Source: Silicimonas sp. (GTDB lineage: Bacteria > Pseudomonadota > Alphaproteobacteria > Rhodobacterales > Rhodobacteraceae). Taken from it: a DNA stretch of 64,000 nucleotides. The DNA lies in assembly GCA_022824525.1 (NCBI GenBank), contig JAJDZT010000033.1, positions 32,401 through 96,400 on the forward strand, read 5' to 3'. The position numbers and the translations under genes are program-made. The stretch's first letter is position 1; each line of letters begins with the position of its first letter. Of the stretch, positions 24,673 through 34,011 are shown in pieces. The notes beneath the pieces were generated by a model. It searched no databases and was not told the DNA's origin. It saw only the letters and a list, made by a program, of their open reading frames with translations.

Positions 24673-27600
24673 TTGCGCTTTAACAAGATACGTCTCAACG
24701 GCTTCAAAAGCTTCGTCGACCCAACCGATCTGATCATCGCAGACGGCCTTACGGGCGTCGTTGGCCCAAACGGGTGCGGCAAATCCAACCTGCTCGAGGC
24801 TCTCCGGTGGGTCATGGGAGAAAATCGTCCCACTGCTATGCGCGGTGGCGGCATGGAAGACGTCATTTTTGCGGGAGCGTCCACGAGGCCCGCACGGAAC
24901 TTTGCAGAAGTTTCCCTGATCCTCGACAATTCGGACCGACTTGCGCCACAAGGCTTCAACGACAGCGACACACTTGAAATCGTCCGACGGATTACTCGTG
25001 ACGCCGGATCAGCATACAAGCTCAACACAAAGGACGTGCGTGCGCGTGACGTTCAAATGCTCTTCGCCGATGCGTCGACAGGCGCACATTCGCCAGCATT
25101 GGTACGCCAAGGTCAGATCTCGGAACTGATCAACGCGAAGCCGCAGAACCGTAGGAGAATTCTGGAAGAAGCGGCAGGTATCTCTGGCCTTTATCAACGG
25201 CGACATGAAGCCGAACTCAAGCTGAAGGGAGCAGAGACAAACCTTACCCGTGTCGACGACGTTATCGAGCAATTGGGCAATCAGTTGGCGACGCTTGCGC
25301 GACAGGCCCGCCAGGCCAAACGGTATCGGGAGATCGGCACCGAGTTGCGTCATGCTGAAGGCCTGTTGCTCTATCTTCGCTGGCGAGAGGCCGAGACGTC
25401 GCGGACGGCAGCCGAAGCTGCTCTTTCGGAGCTTGTCCGTGCTGCTTCTGAAGCGGAACGCCTTGCACGGCAGGCGACTGGCAACCGCGCCAAGGCCGAA
25501 GAAGCGCTTCCTCCGTTGCGCGAAGAAGCGGCCATCGCGACGGCAGTTCTGAACAGGTTGCAGGTCAAGGCAAGCGCGCTCGATGATGAGGAGGCGCGCG
25601 CGGCGCGCACCATCGAGACGCTCGAAAGCCGGATCATGCAACTCACGCAGGACGCCGAGCGTGAGGCCGATCTGAATACAGACGCGGGCCGCACCTTGGA
25701 AGCCCTGACGGCCGAGGCCGAGGAACTTGCCTCTGCTGAAGAGGGACATAGCTCTGCTGTTGAGGCTGCCGCTGCGGAAGCCCATGAGGCTGCGAGCGTC
25801 CTGCAGGATCGAGAAAACGCCTTCAGTCAGTTGACCGAAGATGTCGCCCGCCTCGCCGCTCGCCACCAGTCAGCGGAACGCTTGTTGCAGGATGCGGAAA
25901 CAACACTGAAGCGGAGCGAAGAGTCTGAGGTCAAGGCCGGTGAAGAAGCAAAATCGGCACAAGCAGACCTCTCCGCCGCAGAAAAGGCTCTTGAGACGGC
26001 TGAAATTGAATTGAAATCTGCCACCGCTGCAGCGACCGCGGCGGAAGCGGCCCTTGTTGAGGCCGACGCGGCACGGGAAGCGCTTCAAGGTCAGGAAGCC
26101 GAGGCGCGCGCTGGTCGCTCCGCCGCTGAAGGGGAAGTCAAAGCCCTACAAGCGGAAGTCGCAGCACTAGGAAGGCTCGTCGATCGAGACACTGCCGAAG
26201 GCGGGCAGGTAATGGACCTTCTGACCGTCGAGTCGGGTTTTGAGAAAGCACTTGGGGCGGCGCTGGCTGACGATCTTCGCGCGCCATTGATCGAAGGTGA
26301 CGCCGCGTCTGGCTGGGCATCTCTCCCTGCATACTATGACGCTGCACCACTTCCCAAAGGTGCCAAACCGCTTTCTGATGTCGTGTCCGTTCCACCTGTA
26401 CTGTCCCGGCGGCTCGTCCAAGTTGGTTTGGTTGAGCGCAAAGAAGGGGCAAAGCTTCAGGCCGATCTGCGCCCCGGTCAACGTCTTGTCAGCCAGGAAG
26501 GCGACCTGTGGCGTTGGGATGGTTTCCGGGCCGGTGCGGGCGATGCCCCTTCGGCGGCCGCTCTTCGTCTTGAGCAGCTTAACCGACTTCAAGAGTTGAA
26601 GCAGGATCTCGTCGAGGCTACGGCAAGATCCGAAGGTGCCGGCAAGGCACATGAGCGTTTGCGCGCTGAGCTTGATAAGCTCGCAGCCGACGTAACCAAG
26701 ACCCGCGATGCGCGACGGGCAGCAGATCATGCCTTGGCAGAAAGCAATCGGGCGCTTAGCCGAGCCGAGGCCGACCGCAACATTGCGGCGGGCAAGCTTG
26801 AAGCGGCGGAACTGGCAGCGAACCGCCACGGCGACGAAGCGACGGCTGCGCGCACTCGCAAGACGGACGCAGAGCGAGCACTGTCGGAACTGGATGACCT
26901 CGAGGCGCTGCGCGCAACTGCGGAAGACGTGAAAGTCACCGTCGAAGCCGCGCGTATGACTATGATGGCGCGGAGATCCGCGCATGACGAGTTGAAGCGT
27001 GAAGGCGAGACTCGCGAGAAACGCCTTGCCGAGATCGCAAGCGAACGCTCTACATGGGAAGAGCGCTTGGGGAACGCCGATACGCGTTTGAAAGAACTCG
27101 CAAGTCGCAGAGAGGCTTCGGAGGCAGAGCTCGAAGAAGCACGCGGTGCACCTGCGCGTGTCGCTGAAGCGCGCGCAGCGCTGCAAGACGATCTTTTGGC
27201 AGCGGAGGCGCGCCGGAAGGAAGCCGACGACGCCCTTGTCGTTGCGGAAACTGCGGAACGCGACGCAAAGGATGCCGAGCGAGATGCCGAAAGGGCTGCC
27301 TCGGACGCGCGTGAAAAACGAGCTGCTGCCGAGGCCAGAGCGGAGGCAGCGCGCGAAACGGTCACACAAGCAGCCGAACGAATTTCGGAAGAGCAGGACA
27401 CCACGCCTGAAGCGTTGCTCGAAGACCTCGAAGCTGATCCAGAAGCTCTCCCGGCAGCAGAAAAGATCGAATCTGATGTCATGCGGCTGCGACGGTCACG
27501 GGATGCGCTCGGAGCAGTGAACCTTCGCGCGGAAGAGGACGCGCGAGAGGTCGAGACAGAACACGCCGCGCTCATCACAGAGAAAACCGACTTAGAAGAA

Positions 27601-28128
27601 GCGATCCGCACTCTGCGTGCGGGAATTCAAGGATTGAACAAGGAAGGCCGGGAACGCCTGCTTCAAGCATTTGATGAAGTTAACAAAAACTTCTCGATGT
27701 TGTTCAAACATTTGTTCGGGGGTGGTGAAGCGAAACTGGTATTGGTCGAGTCCGACGACCCATTGGAAGCCGGACTGGAAATCATGTGCCAGCCTCCGGG
27801 CAAAAAATTGTCGACGCTTTCGCTTCTTTCGGGGGGTGAACAGACGCTGACCGCTCTCGCGCTAATCTTTGCGGTCTTCCTAGCCAACCCTGCTCCAATC
27901 TGTGTCTTGGACGAGGTGGACGCACCGCTCGACGACGCAAATGTCACGCGATTCTGTGACCTTCTCGACGAGATGTGTCGGCGGACCGAGACACGCTTCC
28001 TGATCATTACGCACCATGCGGTGACAATGGCGCGCATGGACCGACTTTTCGGCGTGACCATGGGCGAACAAGGTGTCAGTCAGTTGGTCTCGGTTGATCT
28101 GAAGAAGGCCGAAGCGCTGGTCGCCTGA
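24673..28128 (+). CDS. smc: Chromosome segregation protein SMC
   Basis: The ATPase of the bacterial condensin that organises and segregates the chromosome. It is 1151 residues: N-terminal head with RFNKIRLNGFKSFVDPT and Walker A VGPNGCGKSN, a first coiled coil, a hinge roughly at residues 490-650, a second Ala/Glu-rich coiled coil, and the C-terminal head with signature LLSGGEQTLTALAL and Walker B ICVLDEVDAPLDD. The start is TTG 24673, preceded by AGGATAAGG. The coiled-coil part is very Ala-rich. The kleisin partners ScpA and ScpB are not in the window. Confidence 0.96.
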   Translation: MRFNKIRLNGFKSFVDPTDLIIADGLTGVVGPNGCGKSNLLEALRWVMGENRPTAMRGGGMEDVIFAGASTRPARNFAEVSLILDNSDRLAPQGFNDSDTLEIVRRITRDAGSAYKLNTKDVRARDVQMLFADASTGAHSPALVRQGQISELINAKPQNRRRILEEAAGISGLYQRRHEAELKLKGAETNLTRVDDVIEQLGNQLATLARQARQAKRYREIGTELRHAEGLLLYLRWREAETSRTAAEAALSELVRAASEAERLARQATGNRAKAEEALPPLREEAAIATAVLNRLQVKASALDDEEARAARTIETLESRIMQLTQDAEREADLNTDAGRTLEALTAEAEELASAEEGHSSAVEAAAAEAHEAASVLQDRENAFSQLTEDVARLAARHQSAERLLQDAETTLKRSEESEVKAGEEAKSAQADLSAAEKALETAEIELKSATAAATAAEAALVEADAAREALQGQEAEARAGRSAAEGEVKALQAEVAALGRLVDRDTAEGGQVMDLLTVESGFEKALGAALADDLRAPLIEGDAASGWASLPAYYDAAPLPKGAKPLSDVVSVPPVLSRRLVQVGLVERKEGAKLQADLRPGQRLVSQEGDLWRWDGFRAGAGDAPSAAALRLEQLNRLQELKQDLVEATARSEGAGKAHERLRAELDKLAADVTKTRDARRAADHALAESNRALSRAEADRNIAAGKLEAAELAANRHGDEATAARTRKTDAERALSELDDLEALRATAEDVKVTVEAARMTMMARRSAHDELKREGETREKRLAEIASERSTWEERLGNADTRLKELASRREASEAELEEARGAPARVAEARAALQDDLLAAEARRKEADDALVVAETAERDAKDAERDAERAASDAREKRAAAEARAEAARETVTQAAERISEEQDTTPEALLEDLEADPEALPAAEKIESDVMRLRRSRDALGAVNLRAEEDAREVETEHAALITEKTDLEEAIRTLRAGIQGLNKEGRERLLQAFDEVNKNFSMLFKHLFGGGEAKLVLVESDDPLEAGLEIMCQPPGKKLSTLSLLSGGEQTLTALALIFAVFLANPAPICVLDEVDAPLDDANVTRFCDLLDEMCRRTETRFLIITHHAVTMARMDRLFGVTMGEQGVSQLVSVDLKKAEALVA

Positions 28129-28196
28129 TCAAAGCGAGCCATCACTCAACCGCCTGAACTCCAACCAGCCAAAAGAACATGGTGGACCTGATCCGG

Positions 28197-28880
28197 CTAA
28201 GCCGAACTGGCTTGCCTGATCGCCCGGATGTTTTCGCCGTAGGGCGCAGGGTTCGCGACGGAGCCGCCGCGGAAAACTGCTGAGCCGGCAACCAAAACAT
28301 CTGCGCCCGCAGCCACAACCTTTGGTGCTGTCGTCGGGTCCACACCACCGTCAATCTCGATATGAATTGGTCTGTCTCCGATCATCGCACGCAGCCGGCG
28401 AACCTGATCGACTTGCGTTTCAATGAAACTCTGACCGCCAAATCCCGGGTTCACGGTCATCACGCAAACGAGATCGCAAAGGTCGAGCAACGGCGCTGCC
28501 GCTTCCACTGGCGTGCCCGGGTTCAGTGCAAGACCCGCCTTTATTCCAGCACCACGAATTGCCTGCAACGTCCGGTGTGTATGAGGCCCGGCCTCAAGGT
28601 GCGCCGTAAGAATGTCCGCTCCCGCATCAACGAAGGCATCGATGTAGGGATCGACCGGTGCGATCATCAGGTGCACGTCCATGACAGTTTTGATGTGCTT
28701 GCGGATTGCTTTGACCAAGGGAGGTCCAAACGTGAGATTGGGCACAAAATGCCCATCCATCACGTCCACGTGGATCCAATCCGCGCCCTCAGCTTCAACC
28801 GCTTCGATTTCGCGACCAAAGTCGGCGAAATCTGCAGATAGGATGGAGGGGGCAATCTTGATGGAACGATCGAAGGTCAT
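28197..28880 (-). CDS. rpe: Ribulose-phosphate 3-epimerase
   Basis: Interconverts ribulose-5-phosphate and xylulose-5-phosphate in the pentose phosphate pathway and Calvin cycle. The product is 227 residues and a TIM barrel: IAPSILSADFADF opens it, IHVDVMDGHFVPNLTFGP holds metal-binding His and catalytic Asp, VMTVNPGFGGQSF is the phosphate-side loop and IEIDGGVD carries the second catalytic Asp. ATG 28880 fits the family; the longer frame to 28928 does not. It converges on smc. Confidence 0.95.
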   Translation of the reverse strand: MTFDRSIKIAPSILSADFADFGREIEAVEAEGADWIHVDVMDGHFVPNLTFGPPLVKAIRKHIKTVMDVHLMIAPVDPYIDAFVDAGADILTAHLEAGPHTHRTLQAIRGAGIKAGLALNPGTPVEAAAPLLDLCDLVCVMTVNPGFGGQSFIETQVDQVRRLRAMIGDRPIHIEIDGGVDPTTAPKVVAAGADVLVAGSAVFRGGSVANPAPYGENIRAIRQASSA

Positions 28881-28966
28881 GCGCAGCTGGTCCCAAATTG
28901 TCTGGGCGCGGTTTAGCCAGTGATGCACACGGTCACAAGCGGATGTTCAGCCAATTCCCTAAATGT

Positions 28967-30484
28967 TCAGAACCGAATGGGGAATTGCTGGCGAACTGCG
29001 TAATCGATATCCGGTGGCACTTGCGTCTCGGCGCTCGACAGAATCTCTTCCATTCGACCCCGTGCGCTGTTCAGAAGCTCCGGTCGGCCCGCTTCCTCCC
29101 ATTCCTTAGGGCTCATCCGATTTCCGATTGCCGGATAGGTGTACTCTGTCTGCATGAGCTGAAGGGTCTGATCAGAACCAAGATAGTGGCCAGGGCCGCC
29201 CAAACAGACCGAACGCATCGTCTCCAGGGAGACACTGTCCTCCGTCACTTCGATACCGCGCACGCAGCGCAGCGCCTGTCCAATCAGGTCATCGCCAAGG
29301 ACCAATCCTTCAAGGCAGAAACCTAACAGAGACGCCTGCATACCTGCAGCCTCGTAGACCATGTTCAACCCGGAGAGACCGGCGAGCACGTTGTTGATCG
29401 CCTGTTCCCAACCCGTTTGCATGTCTGGTAACTTGCTGTCCGCCATGCCGCCCGCCGCGCCGCCCGGAAGCCCGTAGAACCGGTGCATTTGCGCGCAGCC
29501 CGCCGTCAGAAGTGCTTGTTCCGCTGATCCTCCGGACATTGCGCCGGTGCGGAGATCCGACACAAAGGGCCATGTTCCAAAGACAGCAGGATGCCCCGGT
29601 TTGACCGAGTTGACATAGACGACACCCGCGAGGCACTCCGCGACAGCTTGAACTATGGCGGCTGCGATTGGCGCTGGCGCGGTTGCCCCGGCCTGCCCAG
29701 CGGAAAGCAGGAGCACCGGCATGCCCGCGCGGATCGCGTGCTCCATCGCAATACAGCTTTCCTCGGCAAACTTCATCGGCGGCACGACGAAGCAGTTCGT
29801 ATTGGAGATGAAAGGCCGGTCGCGCCAAGCCTCTTCTCCTCCTGCCAACAGGTGGATGAGGTCCATGCAAGAGGCAACGTTTTCGGGTTCCGAGAAATTC
29901 GTCCCGATGTGTTTGGTCGTCCCTGAGACTGCTGCGTAGATCGTATTGAGGTCCAGTTCCAGATTGTCCTCGATATCACGACAAACCATCGGACGCTGAA
30001 AGAAGTGGATGTTATCGAGGTTCTGAACAAGCCGTGCAGCGTCGTAGAGGTCTTTTGCCGTAGAGTCTCGATAATCTCCGGTAATGGGATCAACAATGTG
30101 GACTGCCGCACCGGCCGTTCCGTAGTGCACGCGATCAGGTTCCAAATGGAGGTCGTGTTTGGGATCGCGACCATGAAGCGTAATGGAACGCGCGGCCTTC
30201 CCCAGCATGTCCTCGACCAAAGCTCGGGGGTATCTGAGACGTCCGTCTGGACCAAGTTCCGCTCCCGCAGCCGTCATGGCTTCCACACCAGAAGGTGGAG
30301 CTTGCGCGAGACCTATGGTTTCCAACGCATCCAATGCAGCCTTATGGATGCGTTGTACGCCCGCGTCGTCGAGGGGTTTGTATTGGCCGCCTTTCAGACC
30401 GGGGCGGATTGGTCGCAGGTCTTCTGCGAGCGGCGCTGCGCGGAGAGCGACGCGGGCGGCGCGACCGCCTGAGCGGCGGCTCAT
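28967..30484 (-). CDS. Trimethylamine methyltransferase family protein (MttB type without pyrrolysine)
   Basis: A 505-residue TIM-barrel methyltransferase that in this family moves a methyl group from a quaternary or tertiary amine to a corrinoid protein. Archaeal MttB carries pyrrolysine at an in-frame TAG; this frame runs unbroken, as in the non-pyrrolysine members that include glycine betaine methyltransferases. Conserved-looking parts are ALDALETIG, SGTTKHIGTNF, a Gly-rich GLPGGAAGGMADSK and GPGHYLGSDQT near the end. GGACGGAAT precedes the ATG. No corrinoid protein is in the window. Proximity to FAD-GcvT and BHMT-like genes makes a methylated amine such as glycine betaine the likely substrate (inference). 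Confidence 0.88.
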   Translation of the reverse strand: MSRRSGGRAARVALRAAPLAEDLRPIRPGLKGGQYKPLDDAGVQRIHKAALDALETIGLAQAPPSGVEAMTAAGAELGPDGRLRYPRALVEDMLGKAARSITLHGRDPKHDLHLEPDRVHYGTAGAAVHIVDPITGDYRDSTAKDLYDAARLVQNLDNIHFFQRPMVCRDIEDNLELDLNTIYAAVSGTTKHIGTNFSEPENVASCMDLIHLLAGGEEAWRDRPFISNTNCFVVPPMKFAEESCIAMEHAIRAGMPVLLLSAGQAGATAPAPIAAAIVQAVAECLAGVVYVNSVKPGHPAVFGTWPFVSDLRTGAMSGGSAEQALLTAGCAQMHRFYGLPGGAAGGMADSKLPDMQTGWEQAINNVLAGLSGLNMVYEAAGMQASLLGFCLEGLVLGDDLIGQALRCVRGIEVTEDSVSLETMRSVCLGGPGHYLGSDQTLQLMQTEYTYPAIGNRMSPKEWEEAGRPELLNSARGRMEEILSSAETQVPPDIDYAVRQQFPIRF

Positions 30485-30508
30485 GCGAATTCCGTCCTGT
30501 CAAACATG

Positions 30509-30622
30509 TGTCGCTCCTCCCAAAACGATCCCCACGCGGAAATAGTGAAACAACGCGCGACACGGTCTATCTCAAATGCGACATGATTTGGCGGAGGGCC
30601 TTAATTTCAACCACTTGTCGCA
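30509..30622. promoter_or_regulatory. Four copies of GCGACA/TGTCGC in a divergent promoter region
   Basis: In the 157-base gap between the MttB-type gene and the divergent gene at 30642, TGTCGC occurs at 30509-30514 and 30616-30621, and its complement GCGACA at 30557-30562 and 30578-30583. The inner and outer copies face each other. They may be half-sites of a shared regulator. No clear promoter boxes are visible. Confidence 0.3.
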
Positions 30623-30641
30623 GTAACGCTCTCATTAGCGG

Positions 30642-31559
30642 ATGGATATTGAGTTCATTTTGAAACGGCTGCTTGGCACACTTCTGGCGGTGATCTTGGT
30701 CGGCGTGATCGGCGCTTTGGCATATGCCGCAATCAAAGTGACGACATTTGCGGCGGCCGTGGCGACACAGCCAAGCCGGGCGGAGCGGAAGGAGGCCGAG
30801 CGGGTCGAGTTTTATCGTGCGCATGCGGAGGATTGGGCGGCGTTTTGCGCCGCGTATGTGTGCGAGGACATTCCGCAGGGACAGGTCGTCAAATCGATGG
30901 GCGGGCAGAGTTACATGTTTCCGAATGCCTTCCCCATCTCAGAGGTCGCAGGCGACTGTGAGCTGCGGACCGACAGCCGGGATCATACCGAATACGACGG
31001 GCGCGTGTTTCAGCGGGGTGCCGCAATGGATAAGAGGGCATTCGCCTACTATCTCGACTGCGGTCCCAGACTGGCCACGGCGCGGCATTGGGAAGATCGG
31101 CTCCTCCTCTACGATGGCCGTTTCCTGCTGGAGGAACCGGGCCGCAACAACGCATATGCTGATCAGTTGGGCATGCGATTGGGAAACGCGACGGTTTCTC
31201 ACGCATCGCGGGCACCGATGCTGCGCGAGGCGACGCCGGACTTCATGGAATTCACCACCCGGGAAGGTGTGTATCTTTCGAAAGAGCGGTTGTTTCAGGG
31301 GCGCTACATTGCACTGATCTGCGCCGATCGTTGCGAGATGAAAACCGTCAGCTTTGTCGAAGATGCGGACCTGACAACGCCGCATGTGGACGAGTTGATC
31401 CAGTTCACAAAGCGCGAGGGATGTGACCTATTCGAACCTCGGCGCTTGTGTCGCGACGACTGGGAAGACGACCTTGCCTCGGTCGCGCGATACATCCGGT
31501 TTCTTGATGCTGAGCTTGAACGGGCAAATGTATCACCACTCGCGGCGCGCGAGAAGTGA
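30642..31559 (+). CDS. Membrane-anchored periplasmic protein with eight cysteines
   Basis: I do not recognise this 305-residue protein. One N-terminal hydrophobic helix (about residues 9-30) should anchor it in the inner membrane with the rest in the periplasm. The outer part holds exactly eight cysteines (CAAYVC, DCEL, DCGP, CADRC, GCDLF, LCRDD), enough for four disulfides. No enzymatic motif is visible. Codons end in G far more often than in neighbouring genes, so the segment may be of different origin. It is divergent from the MttB-type gene and converges on the FAD-GcvT gene, ending four bases from it. Confidence 0.65.
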   Translation: MDIEFILKRLLGTLLAVILVGVIGALAYAAIKVTTFAAAVATQPSRAERKEAERVEFYRAHAEDWAAFCAAYVCEDIPQGQVVKSMGGQSYMFPNAFPISEVAGDCELRTDSRDHTEYDGRVFQRGAAMDKRAFAYYLDCGPRLATARHWEDRLLLYDGRFLLEEPGRNNAYADQLGMRLGNATVSHASRAPMLREATPDFMEFTTREGVYLSKERLFQGRYIALICADRCEMKTVSFVEDADLTTPHVDELIQFTKREGCDLFEPRRLCRDDWEDDLASVARYIRFLDAELERANVSPLAAREK

Positions 31560-31563
31560 CCCT

Positions 31564-34011
31564 TCACATCTTCATTCGCTCCGCTTTCGGATCGTACATG
31601 GGCGCGAGGCTGGCTTCGGCGGCGACGCGGGTGCCTGCGATCTCGATCTCGTAGGTCGAGGCAAGGACCTGTTCGGCACTTTCGCCTTCGCAGGGAACGT
31701 AACCCATGCCGATGGCGCCGCCGAGGGCGTGGCCATAGTTGGCGCTTGTGACGATGTTGATGATCTCACCGTCGCGAACAAGCGCTTCGTTGTGGAAAAG
31801 CATCGGCTCCGGATCGGTGAGCTTGAATTGAAGCATACGACGGCTGGGGCCTTCCTCGCGTTTCCGGATGACCGCGTCGCGGCCGATGAAGCTCTCTTTG
31901 GCTTTGGTCTTGACGGCGAAACCGAGGCCTGCATCGACCACGTGGTCTTCGTCGGTGATATCATGACCGAAATGACGGAAGGCTTTCTCGATCCGGCAGG
32001 AATCCATGGCGTGAAGGCCGCAAAGTTTCAGACCATGATCTGCACCGGCCTCGTGGATTGTTTCGAAAACATGTGCTGCCTGATCGACCGAAACATAAAG
32101 TTCCCAGCCGAGTTCACCGACGTAGCTGATACGATGCGCCCGGGCGAGACCGAGGCCGAACTCGATTTCTCGCGCAGTCCCAAACGGGAATGCGTCGTTG
32201 GAAAAGTCATCCGGAGAAACTGCCCTCAGCAAATCACGCGCCTTTGGCCCCATGATCGGGAAACAAGCTTCGGACGCGGTGACGTCGAGGATGACCGCAA
32301 CGTCGTCATCTAGGTGGCGATTGAGCCAAGCAAGGTCTCGCTGAACTGTCGCTGCGGGGACAACAAGCAGGAATGCCGTGTCGGATAGGCGCGTCACCGT
32401 CAGATCGCATTCGATGCCCCCATGTTCGTTAAGCATCTGGCCATATGTGATTGTACCGACAGGTTTGTCGACGTCGCCCGCAAATACGCGTTGAATGAAC
32501 GAAAGCGCACCCGGCCCTTCGACCCGGATTTTTCCAAATGACGACATATCGAGCATGCCAACGCCGGTTCGCATCGCCATGTGCTCGGATTTCTGGTTTT
32601 CGAACCAGTTTTGTCGGTGCCAATCATGCTCATACGCACGCTTCTGGTTCGGCTCGGCAAACCAGTTCGCGCGTTCCCAACCCGCGGTCTCTCCAAAGAC
32701 TGCACCTTCTCCCTTTAGATGTTCGTGGATCGGGGAACGCCGAACACCCCGCGCAGTTTCAACTTGTCGAAATGGGTAGTGATCGGCGTAGAGAAGTCCG
32801 AGTGTTTCCGTAACGCGCTCGCGAAGATACTTGCGATTGCGCTGAAAAGGCTGTGCACGCCGGATATCCACATCCCAAAGATCGAACGGCGGTTTGCCCT
32901 CGTCCATCCATGCGGCAAGTGCCATGCCCGCGCCACCAGATGAGACGATCCCGATAGAGTTGTAACCAGCGGCGACCCAGTAATTCTTCAAAACGGGCGC
33001 TTCGCCGAGATAGTATTTATCGTCCGGTGTAAAGCTCTCGGGACCGTTGAAGAACGTATGCACGCCCGCTGTTTCGAACAGTGGCATGCGGTGCATGGCT
33101 TGCTCGAGGATCGGTTCGAAGTGGTCGAAGTCTTCCGGCAGACTGTCGAACTCGAAGTCGTCCGGAATCCCCTGCATTCCCCACGGTTTTGCCTTGGGTT
33201 CGAACGCCCCAAGCATCATCTTACCAGCGTCTGCTTTGTAGTATGCGCATTCATCCGGGACCCGGAGAACCGGCATTCCGGTCAGACCTTCGACAGGTTC
33301 AGTGAGCAGATAGAAATGCTCGCACGCGTGAAGCGGGAGAGTAACCCCAGACTGGGCTGCAAGGTCCCTGCCCCACATTCCGCCGCAGTTGACGACGTGC
33401 TGCGTCTTGATGTGACCGGCGGTGCCGTCCTCAGCGACGTAATCAACGCCGGTAACAGATGCACCATTGTCCTTTACAGCGGTGACCTTCACGCCTTCGA
33501 CAATCTGTGCCCCTTTCATCTTCGCTCCACGCGCCAAAGCCATCGCGATGTTGGCAGGGTCGCTTTGCCCGTCACCGGGAAGGTAGACAGCGCTCACGAC
33601 ATCCTCGGTGGTCAGGTACGGACAGAGTTCTTTGGCGGTATCCGGGGAAACTTCTTCAACTTCGACATCAAACGCGCGGGCGAGACTGGCTTGTCGGAGG
33701 ATTTCTTCCCGCCGATGTTCCGTCAGCGCCACCGTGAGAGAGCCTGTTACTTTCAGCCCTGTGGCAACGCCTGTTTCCGCTTCCAGCCGACCGTAGAGGT
33801 CTGCCGAGTACTTTGCGAGCCGCGTCATGTTCTGGTTCGGACGCAACTGCCCGATCAAACCAGCCGCGTGCCAAGTGGTGCCACAGGTGAGTTTCTTGCG
33901 TTCAAGCAAGACAATGTCGGTCCAACCACGCTCAGCCAAATGGTAAGCGACGGAACACCCGGAAACACCGCCACCAATGATGACGACACGGGCTTCTGAG
34001 GGCAGCGTCAT
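31564..34011 (-). CDS. FAD-dependent oxidoreductase with GcvT domain (dimethylglycine/sarcosine dehydrogenase type)
   Basis: An 815-residue flavoprotein. The N-terminal DAO half begins VVIIGGGVSGCSVAYHLA (FAD site), followed by CGTTWHAAG, where the His is the usual covalent FAD anchor of dimethylglycine and sarcosine dehydrogenases. The C-terminal half is a GcvT aminomethyltransferase-like domain that binds tetrahydrofolate and captures the methyl group as methylene-THF. The substrate is an N-methylated amine, most simply dimethylglycine or sarcosine. Its start overlaps the BHMT-like stop by four bases. It is the last gene of the operon begun by the XRE-cupin regulator. Confidence 0.88.
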   Translation of the reverse strand: MTLPSEARVVIIGGGVSGCSVAYHLAERGWTDIVLLERKKLTCGTTWHAAGLIGQLRPNQNMTRLAKYSADLYGRLEAETGVATGLKVTGSLTVALTEHRREEILRQASLARAFDVEVEEVSPDTAKELCPYLTTEDVVSAVYLPGDGQSDPANIAMALARGAKMKGAQIVEGVKVTAVKDNGASVTGVDYVAEDGTAGHIKTQHVVNCGGMWGRDLAAQSGVTLPLHACEHFYLLTEPVEGLTGMPVLRVPDECAYYKADAGKMMLGAFEPKAKPWGMQGIPDDFEFDSLPEDFDHFEPILEQAMHRMPLFETAGVHTFFNGPESFTPDDKYYLGEAPVLKNYWVAAGYNSIGIVSSGGAGMALAAWMDEGKPPFDLWDVDIRRAQPFQRNRKYLRERVTETLGLLYADHYPFRQVETARGVRRSPIHEHLKGEGAVFGETAGWERANWFAEPNQKRAYEHDWHRQNWFENQKSEHMAMRTGVGMLDMSSFGKIRVEGPGALSFIQRVFAGDVDKPVGTITYGQMLNEHGGIECDLTVTRLSDTAFLLVVPAATVQRDLAWLNRHLDDDVAVILDVTASEACFPIMGPKARDLLRAVSPDDFSNDAFPFGTAREIEFGLGLARAHRISYVGELGWELYVSVDQAAHVFETIHEAGADHGLKLCGLHAMDSCRIEKAFRHFGHDITDEDHVVDAGLGFAVKTKAKESFIGRDAVIRKREEGPSRRMLQFKLTDPEPMLFHNEALVRDGEIINIVTSANYGHALGGAIGMGYVPCEGESAEQVLASTYEIEIAGTRVAAEASLAPMYDPKAERMKM

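Noticed and set aside
26167..27369. A 400-codon minus-strand frame opposite smc
   Set aside because: It lies wholly inside the conserved SMC coding region and its product has no family character; Ala/Glu coiled-coil codons leave the opposite strand open.
28967..30484. Pyrrolysine in the MttB-family gene
   Set aside because: The 505-codon frame contains no internal TAG, so it belongs to the non-pyrrolysine branch.
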